Shown piece by piece: positions 8,166-17,699 of a stretch of DNA of 64,000 bases. Source of the DNA: Colwellia sp. (GTDB lineage: Bacteria; Pseudomonadota; Gammaproteobacteria; Enterobacterales; Alteromonadaceae); the NCBI GenBank assembly GCA_002733765.1, contig NVWU01000008.1, positions 1-64,000 on the forward strand. Direction: 5' to 3'. A program made the position numbers and the translations under genes. Positions within the stretch are counted from its first letter, which is position 1; every line of letters begins with the position of its first letter. The notes beneath the pieces are model-generated. The model was not told the origin of the DNA and searched no databases. It saw nothing but the letters and a program-made list of their open reading frames with translations.

Positions 8166-9407
8166 ATGCCACAAGTTTCACCATTTCAAACAGATAATTT
8201 TCTACAAAAACGTCGATTTATAATTCGACTTGGCAAAGCATTACATAAGCTCGGCTCAACGTCATACCGTTTAGAAGATAATTTACTCTCTATTGCTCGA
8301 TTTTTAGATATTCGCGCTTCTTTTATGATCATGCCTACCGCATTAACTTTTATTCTATCTGGTGACGAAGATGAGCAGCAGTATAACCATATAATTCGCG
8401 TAACACCTGGAGAAATAGATCTAGGCTCATTGGCACGTATTGATGAATTAGTGGATGAACTCATTAATGGCGAACGCACATTAGAGCAAGCAATAGAGCG
8501 ATTAAAAGAAGTTGAATGTAAACCACATCCTTACGGCGTAATATTCACCTTTATAGCTTTTGGTGCTTCTAGCGGTGCATTTGCCATGTTAATGCACACC
8601 AGTTGGCATGATGTATTTTGGTCTACCATGCTTGGTTTTGTCGTTTTTCTTTTTGTTATTTGGGCAGAGCGTTCATCCCGTGTCACGGAAATGTTAGAGC
8701 CAATAGCAGCATTAACCACCTCTATACTGGCCTCACTCATTTCATTATTCGATCCTAGCATTAATATCCCCATGGTTATTTTATCAAGCATTATTGCTTT
8801 TATTCCGGGGCTATCACTCACGGTAGGTTTATCTGAACTGGCCGCTCGGCATTTAATGTCAGGCACAGCACGTATCATGGATAGTATAATGGTATTGTTT
8901 AAGCTTTATTTTGGCGCAATACTAGGCATGGCTTTGGGTAAACTTATTTGGGGAGAAGTAAATTTTATACCACCAGATACTATGCCTGTTTGGACCTCAT
9001 GGTTAGCAGTAACTACGCTGTCAATTTCGTTAGTTATTCTCTTTAAAGTGCGATTAAAAGACGCGCCTTGGGGTATGATAGCCGGCTATATTTCATTTGG
9101 CGTTAGTATTTGGGCCAGTAATTATTTAGGTGTGGCATTAGGCGCATTTGTGGGCGCTTTTGCCTTAGGAATATACAGTAATTTATTCTCACGTATAATG
9201 AACTTACCCTCTTCCATTGTTCGGCTACTCGGTTTAGTGGTACTAGTACCAGGCAGTAAGGTTTATATCGGTTTAAACAGTTTAGTTACCGGAAAACAAA
9301 TGTTAGCCGTAAATGATTTAGGTTCACAAACATTTTTAATTTTTATGTCACTTGTCGCAGGGCTTATTTTTTCTAATGTGGCTTTACCTCATAGAAAAAC
9401 CTTATAA
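8166..9407 (+). CDS. Threonine/serine exporter family protein (ThrE type)
   Basis: A 413-residue inner-membrane protein that fuses the two modules called ThrE and ThrE_2 (YjjP and YjjB in enterics). The N-terminal cytoplasmic part has FIIRLGKALHKLGSTSYRLE and MPTALTFIL; about ten hydrophobic segments follow, including the conserved IIAFIPGLSLTVGLSELAA. Expected role is proton-driven export of threonine, serine or, in YjjPB-type pairs, succinate. The start codon is 3 bases from a MITE end and has no recognisable ribosome site, so the true start or expression level may be altered. A TetR regulator follows after 29 bases. Confidence 0.87.
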   Translation: MPQVSPFQTDNFLQKRRFIIRLGKALHKLGSTSYRLEDNLLSIARFLDIRASFMIMPTALTFILSGDEDEQQYNHIIRVTPGEIDLGSLARIDELVDELINGERTLEQAIERLKEVECKPHPYGVIFTFIAFGASSGAFAMLMHTSWHDVFWSTMLGFVVFLFVIWAERSSRVTEMLEPIAALTTSILASLISLFDPSINIPMVILSSIIAFIPGLSLTVGLSELAARHLMSGTARIMDSIMVLFKLYFGAILGMALGKLIWGEVNFIPPDTMPVWTSWLAVTTLSISLVILFKVRLKDAPWGMIAGYISFGVSIWASNYLGVALGAFVGAFALGIYSNLFSRIMNLPSSIVRLLGLVVLVPGSKVYIGLNSLVTGKQMLAVNDLGSQTFLIFMSLVAGLIFSNVALPHRKTL

Positions 9408-9436
9408 ATTTAGCAATTAACTGATTAAGAATAATA

Positions 9437-10096
9437 ATGACAAAAACGCTGGAAACACTATCAACAACGGCAGTAGCCACAACCAAAGCCTCAACAAATT
9501 ACCATCATGGCGACTTATATAGTAGCTTATTGTCTACTGCAACGGCGATGATTTCAGAAAGTGGTATAGAAGCCTTATCGCTTCGAAAACTAGCAATGCG
9601 TATTGGTGTTTCTCGTACCGCCGCATATCATCACTTTAAAGATAAAAATGACTTACTTATTGCGATAGCAGCTCAAGGCTTTGTTTCATGGAAAAGTCAG
9701 GCTGAACAAATATTTAATAATAACTTAACCGAGCGCGAGAAATATAAAGCATTTGTTCGTTATTATGTACAGTTTGCTACAGAAAATGCCGCTATCTATC
9801 AACTTATGTTCGGAGGCACTTTATGGAAAGATAAAAAAAGCCCTTCAAAACTGAAAGAAGTCGCTTACCCTAGTTTTCAATTTCAAGTTGAAATGACTAA
9901 CGCTTGGCAAGCAAAAGGAATATTACCCTCTTCACCAAACACCTTACGCCTAGCCCAAGTAACGTGGGCAACACTACACGGTATTGCCCAATTAGTGATT
10001 GATGGAATATATGCCGACGCGAGCCAAATTGATGAAATGTGCCAATGTGCAGTTGACTTGTTTTTAGTCCCCACAAAAAATAACGATGGTATTTGA
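9437..10096 (+). CDS. TetR/AcrR family transcriptional regulator
   Basis: A 219-residue repressor-type protein. The helix-turn-helix lies at about residues 45-65 (LSLRKLAMRIGVSRTAAYHH, then FKDKNDLL). The C-terminal part has the sequence pattern of TetR proteins with a WHG-type ligand domain (WATLHGIAQLVIDG). It follows the ThrE-type exporter by 29 bases and may control that gene or an unlinked target. The first 20 residues, rich in Thr and Ala, look unstructured. Confidence 0.87.
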   Translation: MTKTLETLSTTAVATTKASTNYHHGDLYSSLLSTATAMISESGIEALSLRKLAMRIGVSRTAAYHHFKDKNDLLIAIAAQGFVSWKSQAEQIFNNNLTEREKYKAFVRYYVQFATENAAIYQLMFGGTLWKDKKSPSKLKEVAYPSFQFQVEMTNAWQAKGILPSSPNTLRLAQVTWATLHGIAQLVIDGIYADASQIDEMCQCAVDLFLVPTKNNDGI

Positions 10097-10249
10097 TCCT
10101 TAAAAATTAACTAACCACCTCCCCTCTATTATCAATAGAAAGTAAATAGCCTATAAACTTAACGTTACATTAAAAAATATAAATAGATGTTTCGCTAACT
10201 AGAATTTAACCTTAATTCCTCGTAGTATCGAATCACTATGTAGCACTTA

Positions 10250-10426
10250 TACTGATTGATATATAGCCATTAACAATCAAAGTGCAGAATTTCAGTGGGA
10301 ATTAAAGTCACTTTAGACAAGGCAAATGGTTTAAGCATAGTAATTCTATGGTTTGATTATTTAACGACGTATAAAGTGAGTTGAAATAACTCAAGCACTC
10401 TGAAACATGCATAATGATAACGGGTA
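10250..10426. repeat. Degenerate MITE-like repeat, 177 bp
   Basis: The segment starts TACTGATTGATAT and ends ATAACGGGTA, giving weak terminal inverted repeats. Its interior (TTCAGTGGGAATTAAAG, then GACAAGGCAAATGG) resembles the reverse complement of the element at 22962-23222. It lies in the 377-base gap between the TetR and M13 peptidase genes, which otherwise shows nothing but AT-rich promoter-like sequence. Confidence 0.45.
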
Positions 10427-10473
10427 TAAGTACAACAATATCGAATGATTAAAAAACAAATGAGAGTAAAACA

Positions 10474-12540
10474 ATGAAAGCGATTATAACAAGCGCTGTA
10501 TGCTCATCTTTGCTATTGCTTAGTAGTTGTAGCAACAGTGATAGCACCGCCACAGATTCTTTATTGAATACTGTACAAAAAACTGCTTTAGTTTCAGGTA
10601 TAGATAAAGCCAATATGGACACTAATATTCGTCCGCAAGATAATTTTTATCGCTATATTAATGGCGGCTGGATGAAAAGTAATGAGATTCCCGATGATAA
10701 AACCGCGATAGGCTCTTTTTACGATTTACGCGACAAGGCCGATGACGATGTCAAAGTGATTATTGAAGAGCTTGCTGCAACGAAAGGTTTGGCCATGGGT
10801 ACAGATGAGCAAAAAGTTGCTGACTTATTTCGCTCTTTTATGAACTCTGAACAACGTAATACCGCTGGTATTACGCCAATTCAATCCATTTTAACAGCCA
10901 TCGATAATCTCCAGAATAAAGATGACCTAGCAGAGTTTTTTGGTCAATACTCCTCGTCAGGAATTAACAGCCCATTAGCATTGTACATTAGCGTAAATGC
11001 TAAAGAATCATCAAGCTACGCTATTCATATTTGGCAAAATGGCTTAAATTTACCTGACAAAGATTATTATTTTAATGAAACCGAACGCTTTGTTGATTTG
11101 CGCAGAGGCTATATCAAACATATTAACAATATGTATGACATAGCCGGCATCAGCAATGGCAAAAGTGCTGCTAAAAATATTATGGCATTAGAAACTAGCT
11201 TAGCTGAGTTTCATTGGACACGTGTAGAAAGCCGTGACAGCGAAAAACGTTATAATAAGTTTGCTACCAAGGATCTAAACAGCATCACCAGTAAATTTAA
11301 CTGGCAAACTTTTTTAGCGGCCGAAGGGGTTGCTAGCCAAAAAGATATTATTATTAACCAGCCTGATTTTATTGCAGGCTTTGGTAAAGTATTTGATCGA
11401 ACCTCACTTGAAATATGGAAACAGTATTTAACATTCAATACCTTAAATGCTTTTTCTAGTTACTTAACCGCTGATTTAGATAATGAGAGTTTTGACTTCT
11501 TCTCAAAACAGCTAAATGGCCGCAAAGAACAGCGTCCACAGTGGAAACGCGGTGTAGCTGTTGTTAATGGTAATCTGGGTGAAGTGATTGGTAAAATTTA
11601 TGTTACTCGCCACTTTACGCCGCAAGCTAAATCGAGAATGAGTACTTTAGTTGAAAATTTGCGATCTGCTTATGGCTCAAGCATTGATGATTTAGAATGG
11701 ATGTCCGACAACACTAAAAAAGCAGCTCAGGTTAAACTAGCCGCCTTTACTCCTAAAATTGGTTACCCCGATCAATGGGAAGACTACTCAAAGCTTTCAA
11801 TTAAAGCCGATGATATAGTCGGTAATATTATTCGTTCACGTAAAGTATCTAGCGAAAAAGAAATTTCAAAACTTGGTGGTCCAATACGAAAATGGGAATG
11901 GGCCATGACGCCACAAACCGTTAACGCTTATTACAACCCCACAGTAAACGAAATTGTTTTTCCTGCAGCGATATTACAGCCACCTTTCTTTAATATGAAA
12001 GCTGACGATGCCGTGAACTACGGTGGTATTGGCGCGGTAATTGGCCATGAAATGGGACATGGCTTTGATGACCAAGGCAGTAAATACGACGCCACAGGTA
12101 ACCTTAATAATTGGTGGACAGAGCAAGATCTAAAACAGTTTTCAATTCGCACTAAAGCCCTCGTTGAGCAATATGCAAATTATCAAGTATTTGATGATTT
12201 AAACGTGAATGGTCAATTAACCTTAGGTGAAAATATTGGTGATTTATCAGGGGTAACTATTGCCTATAAAGCCTATAAAACATCTTTAAACGGTAAAAAA
12301 TCACCGGTAATTGACGGACTAACGGGTGACCAACGCTTCTTCATGGGTTATGCACAAATTTGGCGTTCCAAAATAGTCGAAAAATCACTACGTAATCGTA
12401 TCGCAACTGATCCTCATGCTCCAGGTGAATTTCGCGCTTTGGGTTCACTATCAAACATGCAGGAATTCTATCAAGCCTTTAACGTAAAAGAAGGTGATGC
12501 TATGTATATAGTCCCAGAGAAGCGCGTAAAGATTTGGTAA
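10474..12540 (+). CDS. M13 family metallopeptidase, lipoprotein (PepO-like)
   Basis: A 688-residue zinc endopeptidase of the neprilysin/PepO family. The N-terminus is a lipoprotein signal (LLLLSSC, lipid Cys near residue 19), placing it in the periplasm, membrane-anchored. The zinc motif HEMGH is in GAVIGHEMGHGFDDQGS, and the third ligand in GENIGDLSG. The family N-terminal domain begins with DNFYRYINGGWMKSNEIP and the C-terminal end KRVKIW matches the family's usual end. Length is normal. A UUCG-loop terminator follows. Likely role is degradation of oligopeptides in the periplasm. Confidence 0.93.
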   Translation: MKAIITSAVCSSLLLLSSCSNSDSTATDSLLNTVQKTALVSGIDKANMDTNIRPQDNFYRYINGGWMKSNEIPDDKTAIGSFYDLRDKADDDVKVIIEELAATKGLAMGTDEQKVADLFRSFMNSEQRNTAGITPIQSILTAIDNLQNKDDLAEFFGQYSSSGINSPLALYISVNAKESSSYAIHIWQNGLNLPDKDYYFNETERFVDLRRGYIKHINNMYDIAGISNGKSAAKNIMALETSLAEFHWTRVESRDSEKRYNKFATKDLNSITSKFNWQTFLAAEGVASQKDIIINQPDFIAGFGKVFDRTSLEIWKQYLTFNTLNAFSSYLTADLDNESFDFFSKQLNGRKEQRPQWKRGVAVVNGNLGEVIGKIYVTRHFTPQAKSRMSTLVENLRSAYGSSIDDLEWMSDNTKKAAQVKLAAFTPKIGYPDQWEDYSKLSIKADDIVGNIIRSRKVSSEKEISKLGGPIRKWEWAMTPQTVNAYYNPTVNEIVFPAAILQPPFFNMKADDAVNYGGIGAVIGHEMGHGFDDQGSKYDATGNLNNWWTEQDLKQFSIRTKALVEQYANYQVFDDLNVNGQLTLGENIGDLSGVTIAYKAYKTSLNGKKSPVIDGLTGDQRFFMGYAQIWRSKIVEKSLRNRIATDPHAPGEFRALGSLSNMQEFYQAFNVKEGDAMYIVPEKRVKIW

Positions 12541-12571
12541 TCGTTTATTTTTAAACTGAGACTTACGATTT

Positions 12572-12597
12572 AAAAAAGCAGCTTCGGCTGTTTTTAT
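12572..12597 (+). terminator. Rho-independent terminator of the M13 peptidase gene
   Basis: A-rich arm, CAGC-TTCG-GCTG tetraloop hairpin and TTTTT tail, 32 bases after the peptidase stop codon. Confidence 0.75.
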
Positions 12598-12615
12598 TTA
12601 CCCAAAACAAAGTTG

Positions 12616-12641
12616 TTATTGATAATCATTCTTATTAAGGT
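12616..12641. promoter_or_regulatory. Probable Fur box upstream of bfd
   Basis: The stretch TTATTGATAATCATTCTTAT resembles the Fur consensus (GATAATGATAATCATTATC) with the central GATAATCATT intact. It lies about 50-75 bases upstream of the bfd start, a position suited to iron-dependent repression. The match is by eye; no score was computed. Confidence 0.6.
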
Positions 12642-12692
12642 TATCATTACATTGTAAGTTCAGTATTACTTTTATTTATATAGGTATTAATA

Positions 12693-12887
12693 ATGTACGT
12701 ATGCATTTGTCATGGGGTAACCGATACACAAATTGAAGCGGCAGTAGATAATGGCGCGCACACCATGAAACAACTTAGTAGCGAATTAAAAATAGGCTCA
12801 CAGTGCGGCAAATGCTGTCAGTGCAGTAAACGTGTACTAAATAATAAATTGATGCAAATTGCCGAGGCCGAGCCTAAAGTAGCCTAA
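12693..12887 (+). CDS. bfd: Bacterioferritin-associated ferredoxin
   Basis: A 64-residue [2Fe-2S] protein with Cys4 and Cys6 in VCICHG and a Cys pair in QCGKCCQC, the Bfd pattern. Bfd docks on bacterioferritin and reduces the core so that iron is released. The gene converges on two bacterioferritin genes, with only 6 bases between stops, and a Fur-like box lies upstream, fitting expression under iron starvation. Confidence 0.92.
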   Translation: MYVCICHGVTDTQIEAAVDNGAHTMKQLSSELKIGSQCGKCCQCSKRVLNNKLMQIAEAEPKVA

Positions 12888-12893
12888 CCTATA

Positions 12894-13361
12894 TTAGTTC
12901 ATCATTGACTGTAAATAATTCTCTAACCCAATACTAATAATTAAAAGTTGTTGAGCTTCAATCCAATCTATTTGTTCTTCAACATTCTCTAATAAATTTT
13001 CGCCACATTCTCTACTGATATAGTCTTGTTTTTTCTCACTAGTTGCAATTAGCTCTTGTAATACAGCGCGTGAATTATGCTCTAAGTTAAGATTTGACTG
13101 TAACATTTCAGGTGTGTTTTCACCTATATGTAACCTACCTAAATCTTGTAAATTAGGTAAACCTTCCAAAAACAAAATACGCTCTATTAACTTGTCCGCT
13201 TGCTTCATTTTTTCAATTGAAATTTTATAATCAGCTTTATCTAGCTTATCTAACCCCCAATTTTTATACATACGAGCATGTAAAAAATATTGATTAATAG
13301 CTATTAATTCAACCGCTAACGCTTTATTCAACAAAGATATAATACTTTTATCGCCTTTCAT
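12894..13361 (-). CDS. bfr: Bacterioferritin subunit, heme-binding type with lost ferroxidase residues
   Basis: A 155-residue four-helix subunit of the iron-storage cage. Aligned by eye to E. coli Bfr, Glu18 is kept and the heme ligand Met52 is kept, but Glu51 is Lys, His54 is Gln (IEKMKQAD) and His130 is Gln (NVEEQIDWIE). The dinuclear iron site should therefore be non-functional while heme binding between subunits is possible. The adjacent paralogue shows the opposite pattern, so the two probably co-assemble. The stop-to-start gap between the two genes on the minus strand is 15 bases, indicating one operon. Confidence 0.9.
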   Translation of the reverse strand: MKGDKSIISLLNKALAVELIAINQYFLHARMYKNWGLDKLDKADYKISIEKMKQADKLIERILFLEGLPNLQDLGRLHIGENTPEMLQSNLNLEHNSRAVLQELIATSEKKQDYISRECGENLLENVEEQIDWIEAQQLLIISIGLENYLQSMMN

Positions 13362-13376
13362 AACTTATCCCCTTAT

Positions 13377-13862
13377 TCAAGCGCCTAAATGATTGCCCAT
13401 GTGTGACTGTATGTAATTACTCAGGCCAATTCTATCGATTAAACCAAGTTGTTTTTCAAGCCAATAAACATGATCTTCTTCTGTATCTTCAAGTAACTTA
13501 CTTAACATCTCTCGGCTCATATAATCGCCTTCAGCCTCGCATAAAGTAATACTAGCTTTTAACGCCGCAACAACCTCCATCTCTAATAACAAATCATTCT
13601 TCAACATTGACGGTACATCATTACCAATAATGAGATCTCGACGGTCAGTTAAATTAGGCGTGCCTTCCAAAAATAATATTCGCTTAATTAACGCATCAGC
13701 ATGGGTGATTTCTTCTTGCATCTCATGATCTAATTGGTCAAATAATTTATCTAATGCCCAATCTTGGTACATACGAGAGTGGATAAAATATTGATCAATA
13801 GCAGCAAGTTCGTTATGTAACAAACCATTCAGACTAGCAATAACTTTGGCATTACCTTTCAT
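13377..13862 (-). CDS. bfr: Bacterioferritin subunit, ferroxidase type lacking the heme Met
   Basis: A 161-residue bacterioferritin. The ferroxidase ligands appear intact (Glu18, the Glu and His of QEEITHAD, the Glu of LLLEMEV, and TEEDH for the last pair), but the heme-ligand Met52 is Ile. I chose the start at 13862 (MKGNAKV, with GGAG upstream) instead of the longer open frame. It is promoter-proximal to the other subunit. Such split heme/ferroxidase pairs are known from Pseudomonas, Neisseria and magnetotactic bacteria. Confidence 0.9.
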   Translation of the reverse strand: MKGNAKVIASLNGLLHNELAAIDQYFIHSRMYQDWALDKLFDQLDHEMQEEITHADALIKRILFLEGTPNLTDRRDLIIGNDVPSMLKNDLLLEMEVVAALKASITLCEAEGDYMSREMLSKLLEDTEEDHVYWLEKQLGLIDRIGLSNYIQSHMGNHLGA

Positions 13863-14089
13863 TTTAATTCTCCATTTAACTTTAAAATGATAACTATAGC
13901 TATAAGCGAAACTATAGTCGACAAATACCATTATAGTCTTAAGATAACATGACAACAAATAGCCATCTAAACCGCTAAACCTTGCTAATACTATTATCTC
14001 AGCGTAAAATAGTTTTTATGCTAAGTAATGGGGTTAACTGCAATTTATTTGTAATGAATCCTTATTTTTACACGAATAAAGGACAAAAC

Positions 14090-14701
14090 ATGACAGATGA
14101 AAATTTAGATAAAAAAAGTGCACAGCATAAAAAGCGCATGCAGAGCATCAAAGAAAAAGTAGATCAACGTATTGATAATGCCCAAGAAGAGCGCGGCCTG
14201 ATAATTGTTATTACAGGTAATGGTAAAGGTAAATCCACCTCAGGATTTGGCACAATTGCCCGTGCCGTTGGCCATGGTTTAAATGCCGCTGTAGTACAAT
14301 ATATTAAAGGTACATGGGCATGTGGAGAACGCACTTTACTTGAAAACGCAGGTGTTAGTTTTGAGGTCATGGGAACTGGTTTTACTTGGAATACACAAGA
14401 TAAAGAACAAGATATTGCCGCAGCACAAAAAGTTTGGCAACGCAGTAAAGAACTATTAAAAGACAATAATATTGATGTTATTTTGTTTGATGAATTAACC
14501 TATATGCTCAGCTATAAATATATTGATTTAGATGAAGTGCTTGATGCCCTAAAAAACAGACCTATTAACCAACACGTCATTATTACCGGACGTGGTTGCC
14601 ACAGAAGTATCATTGAGTTAGCTGATACGGTGAGTGAAGTTCAATCAGTGAAACATGCTTTTGATAATGGCGTCAAAGCACAGAAAGGCATTGATTGGTA
14701 A
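14090..14701 (+). CDS. cobO: Cob(I)yrinic acid a,c-diamide adenosyltransferase
   Basis: A 203-residue protein of the BtuR/CobO/CobP family. The P-loop GNGKGKSTSGFG is at about residues 43-54, followed by VVQYIKGTWACGERTLL, ILFDELTYML and VIITGRGCH. It transfers adenosyl from ATP to a corrinoid, making coenzyme B12, in the cytoplasm. I chose ATG 14090 (AAAGGAC upstream); the open frame extends 36 codons upstream without family resemblance. The N-terminal 35 residues are a charged helix usual in the family. btuR is the synonym. It diverges from the bacterioferritin operon and has a terminator. Confidence 0.92.
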   Translation: MTDENLDKKSAQHKKRMQSIKEKVDQRIDNAQEERGLIIVITGNGKGKSTSGFGTIARAVGHGLNAAVVQYIKGTWACGERTLLENAGVSFEVMGTGFTWNTQDKEQDIAAAQKVWQRSKELLKDNNIDVILFDELTYMLSYKYIDLDEVLDALKNRPINQHVIITGRGCHRSIIELADTVSEVQSVKHAFDNGVKAQKGIDW

Positions 14702-14794
14702 ACAAACGCTATTATTTTCTTTGAAAAATCAATGGGTATGAACTTACTTTGACTGGATAAACTGGGGATATATACCCGTTTATTTAGAAATGAT

Positions 14795-14820
14795 AAAAGG
14801 AATAGCGAAATATTCCTTTT
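14795..14820 (+). terminator. Rho-independent terminator of cobO
   Basis: Perfect 10-bp arms AAAAGGAATA (14795-14804) and TATTCCTTTT (14811-14820), loop of 6, followed by T. It lies 94 bases after the cobO stop. Confidence 0.7.
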
Positions 14821-14850
14821 TGGATAAATCCTACAGCCTCCCCCCAAATA

Positions 14851-15030
14851 AGAGGAAAATACGCCATACTAAGTGGAAAATAAAAACAGCATGCCCATGA
14901 TGTCAGCCATTAAATGCAACCAAAAATTCAAGGAGATTTATTAATGCATGGTTGCGGCCAGAAAACCAAAGAAAGTCGCAATAATTACCTGTAGAAAAAA
15001 GTGAGTGATCGTACTTAATTCAATGGTGAT
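14851..15030 (+). pseudogene. IS110-family transposase remnant (C-terminal part)
   Basis: Pieces in shifting frames read KWKIKTAC, then MMSAIKCNQKFKEIY stop, then MVAARKPKKVAIITCRKK stop, then VLNSMV. These match in order the C-terminal transposase_20 region of IS110/IS116 transposases (typically SAIKCN..., AAGKPKKVAI, RK.I..LNSMV). Stops and frameshifts show it is dead. The rest of the 476-base gap up to the lipoprotein gene has an inverted pair TGGTGTCA/TGACACCA near 15033-15075 and nothing else I can support. Confidence 0.65.
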
Positions 15031-15177
15031 ATATGGTGTCACTTCCTAAAATAATTTAAAATTAAGAATTGACACCATCTCTAACCATAGTCACTTGTTA
15101 GCTACTTTTTCTGTAAATATCATACTTACAGTTTACTTAAACTTGAATAAGCTAATGAATTTATCGCCTTTTGTCTT

Positions 15178-17367
15178 TTATTCTACCCGATTATAAGTGG
15201 ATTCAGCTGTAGTAAATGAATTGGAAGAATTAAATTTTATATTCTTATTCTGCCATTCGAAATGCTCAAATTCTTTATTGCTTAGATTGTAGTTATATCT
15301 ACGATATTCTGATGAATAGCTATTCTCTCCTGTGGATTTAATATTTCGAAGCATCGGCTGACCAATTATGTTGGGTAAATTTTGTATCTCAGATAAATCA
15401 GTACCATAATCCGTATAATTACATGGGCCTAAGTCTGTAATACATTCGATGGTTCTTCCGTCACTTCTTTGCCAGATACCTTCCAACGTTGGAATATCAC
15501 AAATTGTTCCGATAGCACAAAATGCTCCAATTGAACATTGAGCAATATAGCCAAATTCGCAAGATTGTAATTCTCCAGATAAAAAATTAGATTTTATGAT
15601 AGAGCCTACAGGATTAGATTGGTCTGTTGATACTATGGTTGTTTGTGTTACAAAGTTTTCAAATGTTATAGACAAATCTGGCAACATGATATAACGACCT
15701 TTTTCCAAATAAACACTTTCGTCAGAAGCACCGCTAGCTAATTCTATAACAACTATATTGTTCGTAATATCAACTAAAAATATATTTCCTGAGCCAGTAT
15801 GTTTCAATTGAAAAGAACCGTCAGCATTTACATAAAAACCAATAGGTTCATTTTTATTTTCACTGTTCCAAATTTTTTCAACATTATATTTACCACCATT
15901 ATCGAGGCGTATAAAATGTGCTGACGTGCTCCCATATATACTTACTGACGATAAAATAGAGTCAGCACTTGAATCAGAAATAGTAGTAAAAGAGTTTTCA
16001 TCATTAAGTGTGACCGATGCTGTTGGCCAAATGAATTCTTCAAAATTTAATGTGTCTATATCATACTTAATCCATTTCGTTTCACCATTAAGGTTATTCC
16101 CATCTTGAGATATGCTCCTGATGGTTGCTAACCCCACAGTAGAAGGCAAATTATTAATACCCAACCTATTACTACTTTCATTAATATTTATGCACTCTCC
16201 TTGAGTTTTATCGCATGAAATTATGCGTCCAGACTCAACACCTTTCCAGTAGCCATTCAAAAAATTTGGATCAATTATATTTGCACCTTGTGTTCGAGCT
16301 GACACTTGCTCAAAAGAAAAAGCATATATAGATTCATCATTAGAATTTTTTATACAATATGGACTATCATTTTGATCTAAAAATATACTTGTACAAAACT
16401 TTGCGCTTGTAGAAGACAAAACATTTTCTATCAGGTTTGAAGAAACGCCCGCTTCATTTTCATTAGTATTTCCAATGATGAAAAACACTCCATGCTCATC
16501 AATATACCAAGTATCTATATGGTTTATAGATGTGCCAGGTGCATTATGAATGGCAGTTCCATCACTACAGAAAGTATACTTATACTCATTCACATCCCAC
16601 CCAAAATCAAAATCCACATCAAACTGCCACGTTCCATTAAGTAAATCTAGCCTGTCCCATCCATCAGTTAGCACACTATTATTAGTATTACTGCCTTCGG
16701 GGCATGATACGGATGTATCTACCGCAACTAAAATTGTAATATCATCACTCGAGCTATTTGTTTCACTATCTGTGACTTCCAGCGTAAATGTGAGCGATGT
16801 ATCAATATTAGGTGCAGTAAACGATGTAATAATAGCAGTAGGATTTTCAATAATAATAGTAGGCCCAGCTATCTGCGTCCAAAGAAATGTTAAATTATCA
16901 CTCTGTAAATTAATAGGTTCTACGTTCATTTTTTGTGCTGACAATACAACATTTGATTCGCTGTTCACATGCTGTGTCGTGACTGTCGAAGTTGTTTTAT
17001 TTACAACAACTTCGACAGTATCATTGTTTGTGGCTCCGTCATTATCTGTGACTATTAGTTGAAAAATTAAGGTTTCATCAACACTAATTTCAGGTGTAGT
17101 AAATGAGGCGTTAGCAGTATTAGCATTGGAAATAGTGACTACTGTACCTGCGGTCTGATACCAACTGTAACTCACAATAGTACCATCTGAATCAGTTCCC
17201 ATACCAATCAAGCTAACTTCGCTGTTTTCTTCAACTGTTTTGTCTACTCCTGCATTTGCTGAGGGTGAATTATTTGTTGGTGTATTACTTCCATCATCTC
17301 CAGAGCTACTTCCACCGCCACAGGCAGCGAGACTAAGAATAAAAGTAATAAACAATAATATTTTCAT
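15178..17367 (-). CDS. Large surface lipoprotein with PKD/REJ-like domains
   Basis: A 729-residue protein. The signal MKILLFITFILSLAAC puts the lipid Cys at residue 16, followed by a GGGSSSGDDGSN linker. Two Ig-like beta domains follow at about 35-125 and 130-215, the first of PKD/K319 type (ANAGVDKTVEENSEVSL, GTDSDGTIVSYSW, LIVTDNDGATNNDTVEV). The remaining 500 residues contain two related segments: FLNGYWKGVESGRIISCD and LEGIWQRSDGRTIECITD each start a similar module ending in a WP/WQN region. I know no function; outer-membrane or exported carbohydrate- or protein-binding is plausible. The start at 17367 follows a GGAAGG ribosome site. Confidence 0.75.
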   Translation of the reverse strand: MKILLFITFILSLAACGGGSSSGDDGSNTPTNNSPSANAGVDKTVEENSEVSLIGMGTDSDGTIVSYSWYQTAGTVVTISNANTANASFTTPEISVDETLIFQLIVTDNDGATNNDTVEVVVNKTTSTVTTQHVNSESNVVLSAQKMNVEPINLQSDNLTFLWTQIAGPTIIIENPTAIITSFTAPNIDTSLTFTLEVTDSETNSSSDDITILVAVDTSVSCPEGSNTNNSVLTDGWDRLDLLNGTWQFDVDFDFGWDVNEYKYTFCSDGTAIHNAPGTSINHIDTWYIDEHGVFFIIGNTNENEAGVSSNLIENVLSSTSAKFCTSIFLDQNDSPYCIKNSNDESIYAFSFEQVSARTQGANIIDPNFLNGYWKGVESGRIISCDKTQGECININESSNRLGINNLPSTVGLATIRSISQDGNNLNGETKWIKYDIDTLNFEEFIWPTASVTLNDENSFTTISDSSADSILSSVSIYGSTSAHFIRLDNGGKYNVEKIWNSENKNEPIGFYVNADGSFQLKHTGSGNIFLVDITNNIVVIELASGASDESVYLEKGRYIMLPDLSITFENFVTQTTIVSTDQSNPVGSIIKSNFLSGELQSCEFGYIAQCSIGAFCAIGTICDIPTLEGIWQRSDGRTIECITDLGPCNYTDYGTDLSEIQNLPNIIGQPMLRNIKSTGENSYSSEYRRYNYNLSNKEFEHFEWQNKNIKFNSSNSFTTAESTYNRVE

Positions 17368-17680
17368 TTTAATTTTTCCTTCCATTTTAATTTGTTCCAT
17401 TTATATTAGTTTTTTCGAGTTGATTACACATCATTCAAGAGATCAGATGTGATTTAGCCGTTTAAGCAACTTGTATGGTGCTTTTAAAGCACCCTTGAAT
17501 TTAATGCTACCTGATAATTACTGGTAGTTGAATGTGTGGCACTTAATAATAAGATGGATAAAAGTGGGTATTTGATTAACTTCATTGTCGGTATACTCCT
17601 TGTCGGTACCTAACACGCCTACTATGCGGGCAACGGTAATTTGTCCGTTTGGGTGCCTTGTTCTATTTTTTGAACTAAAC

Positions 17681-17699
17681 TGTACGACCATACCGTACA
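17681..17699. promoter_or_regulatory. Palindromic operator of the decayed antitoxin
   Basis: TGTACGACCATACCGTACA is an inverted repeat with 6-bp arms, 19 bases before the antitoxin-like ATG. YefM-type operators contain TGTACA cores, so this is probably the old autoregulatory site. Confidence 0.5.
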
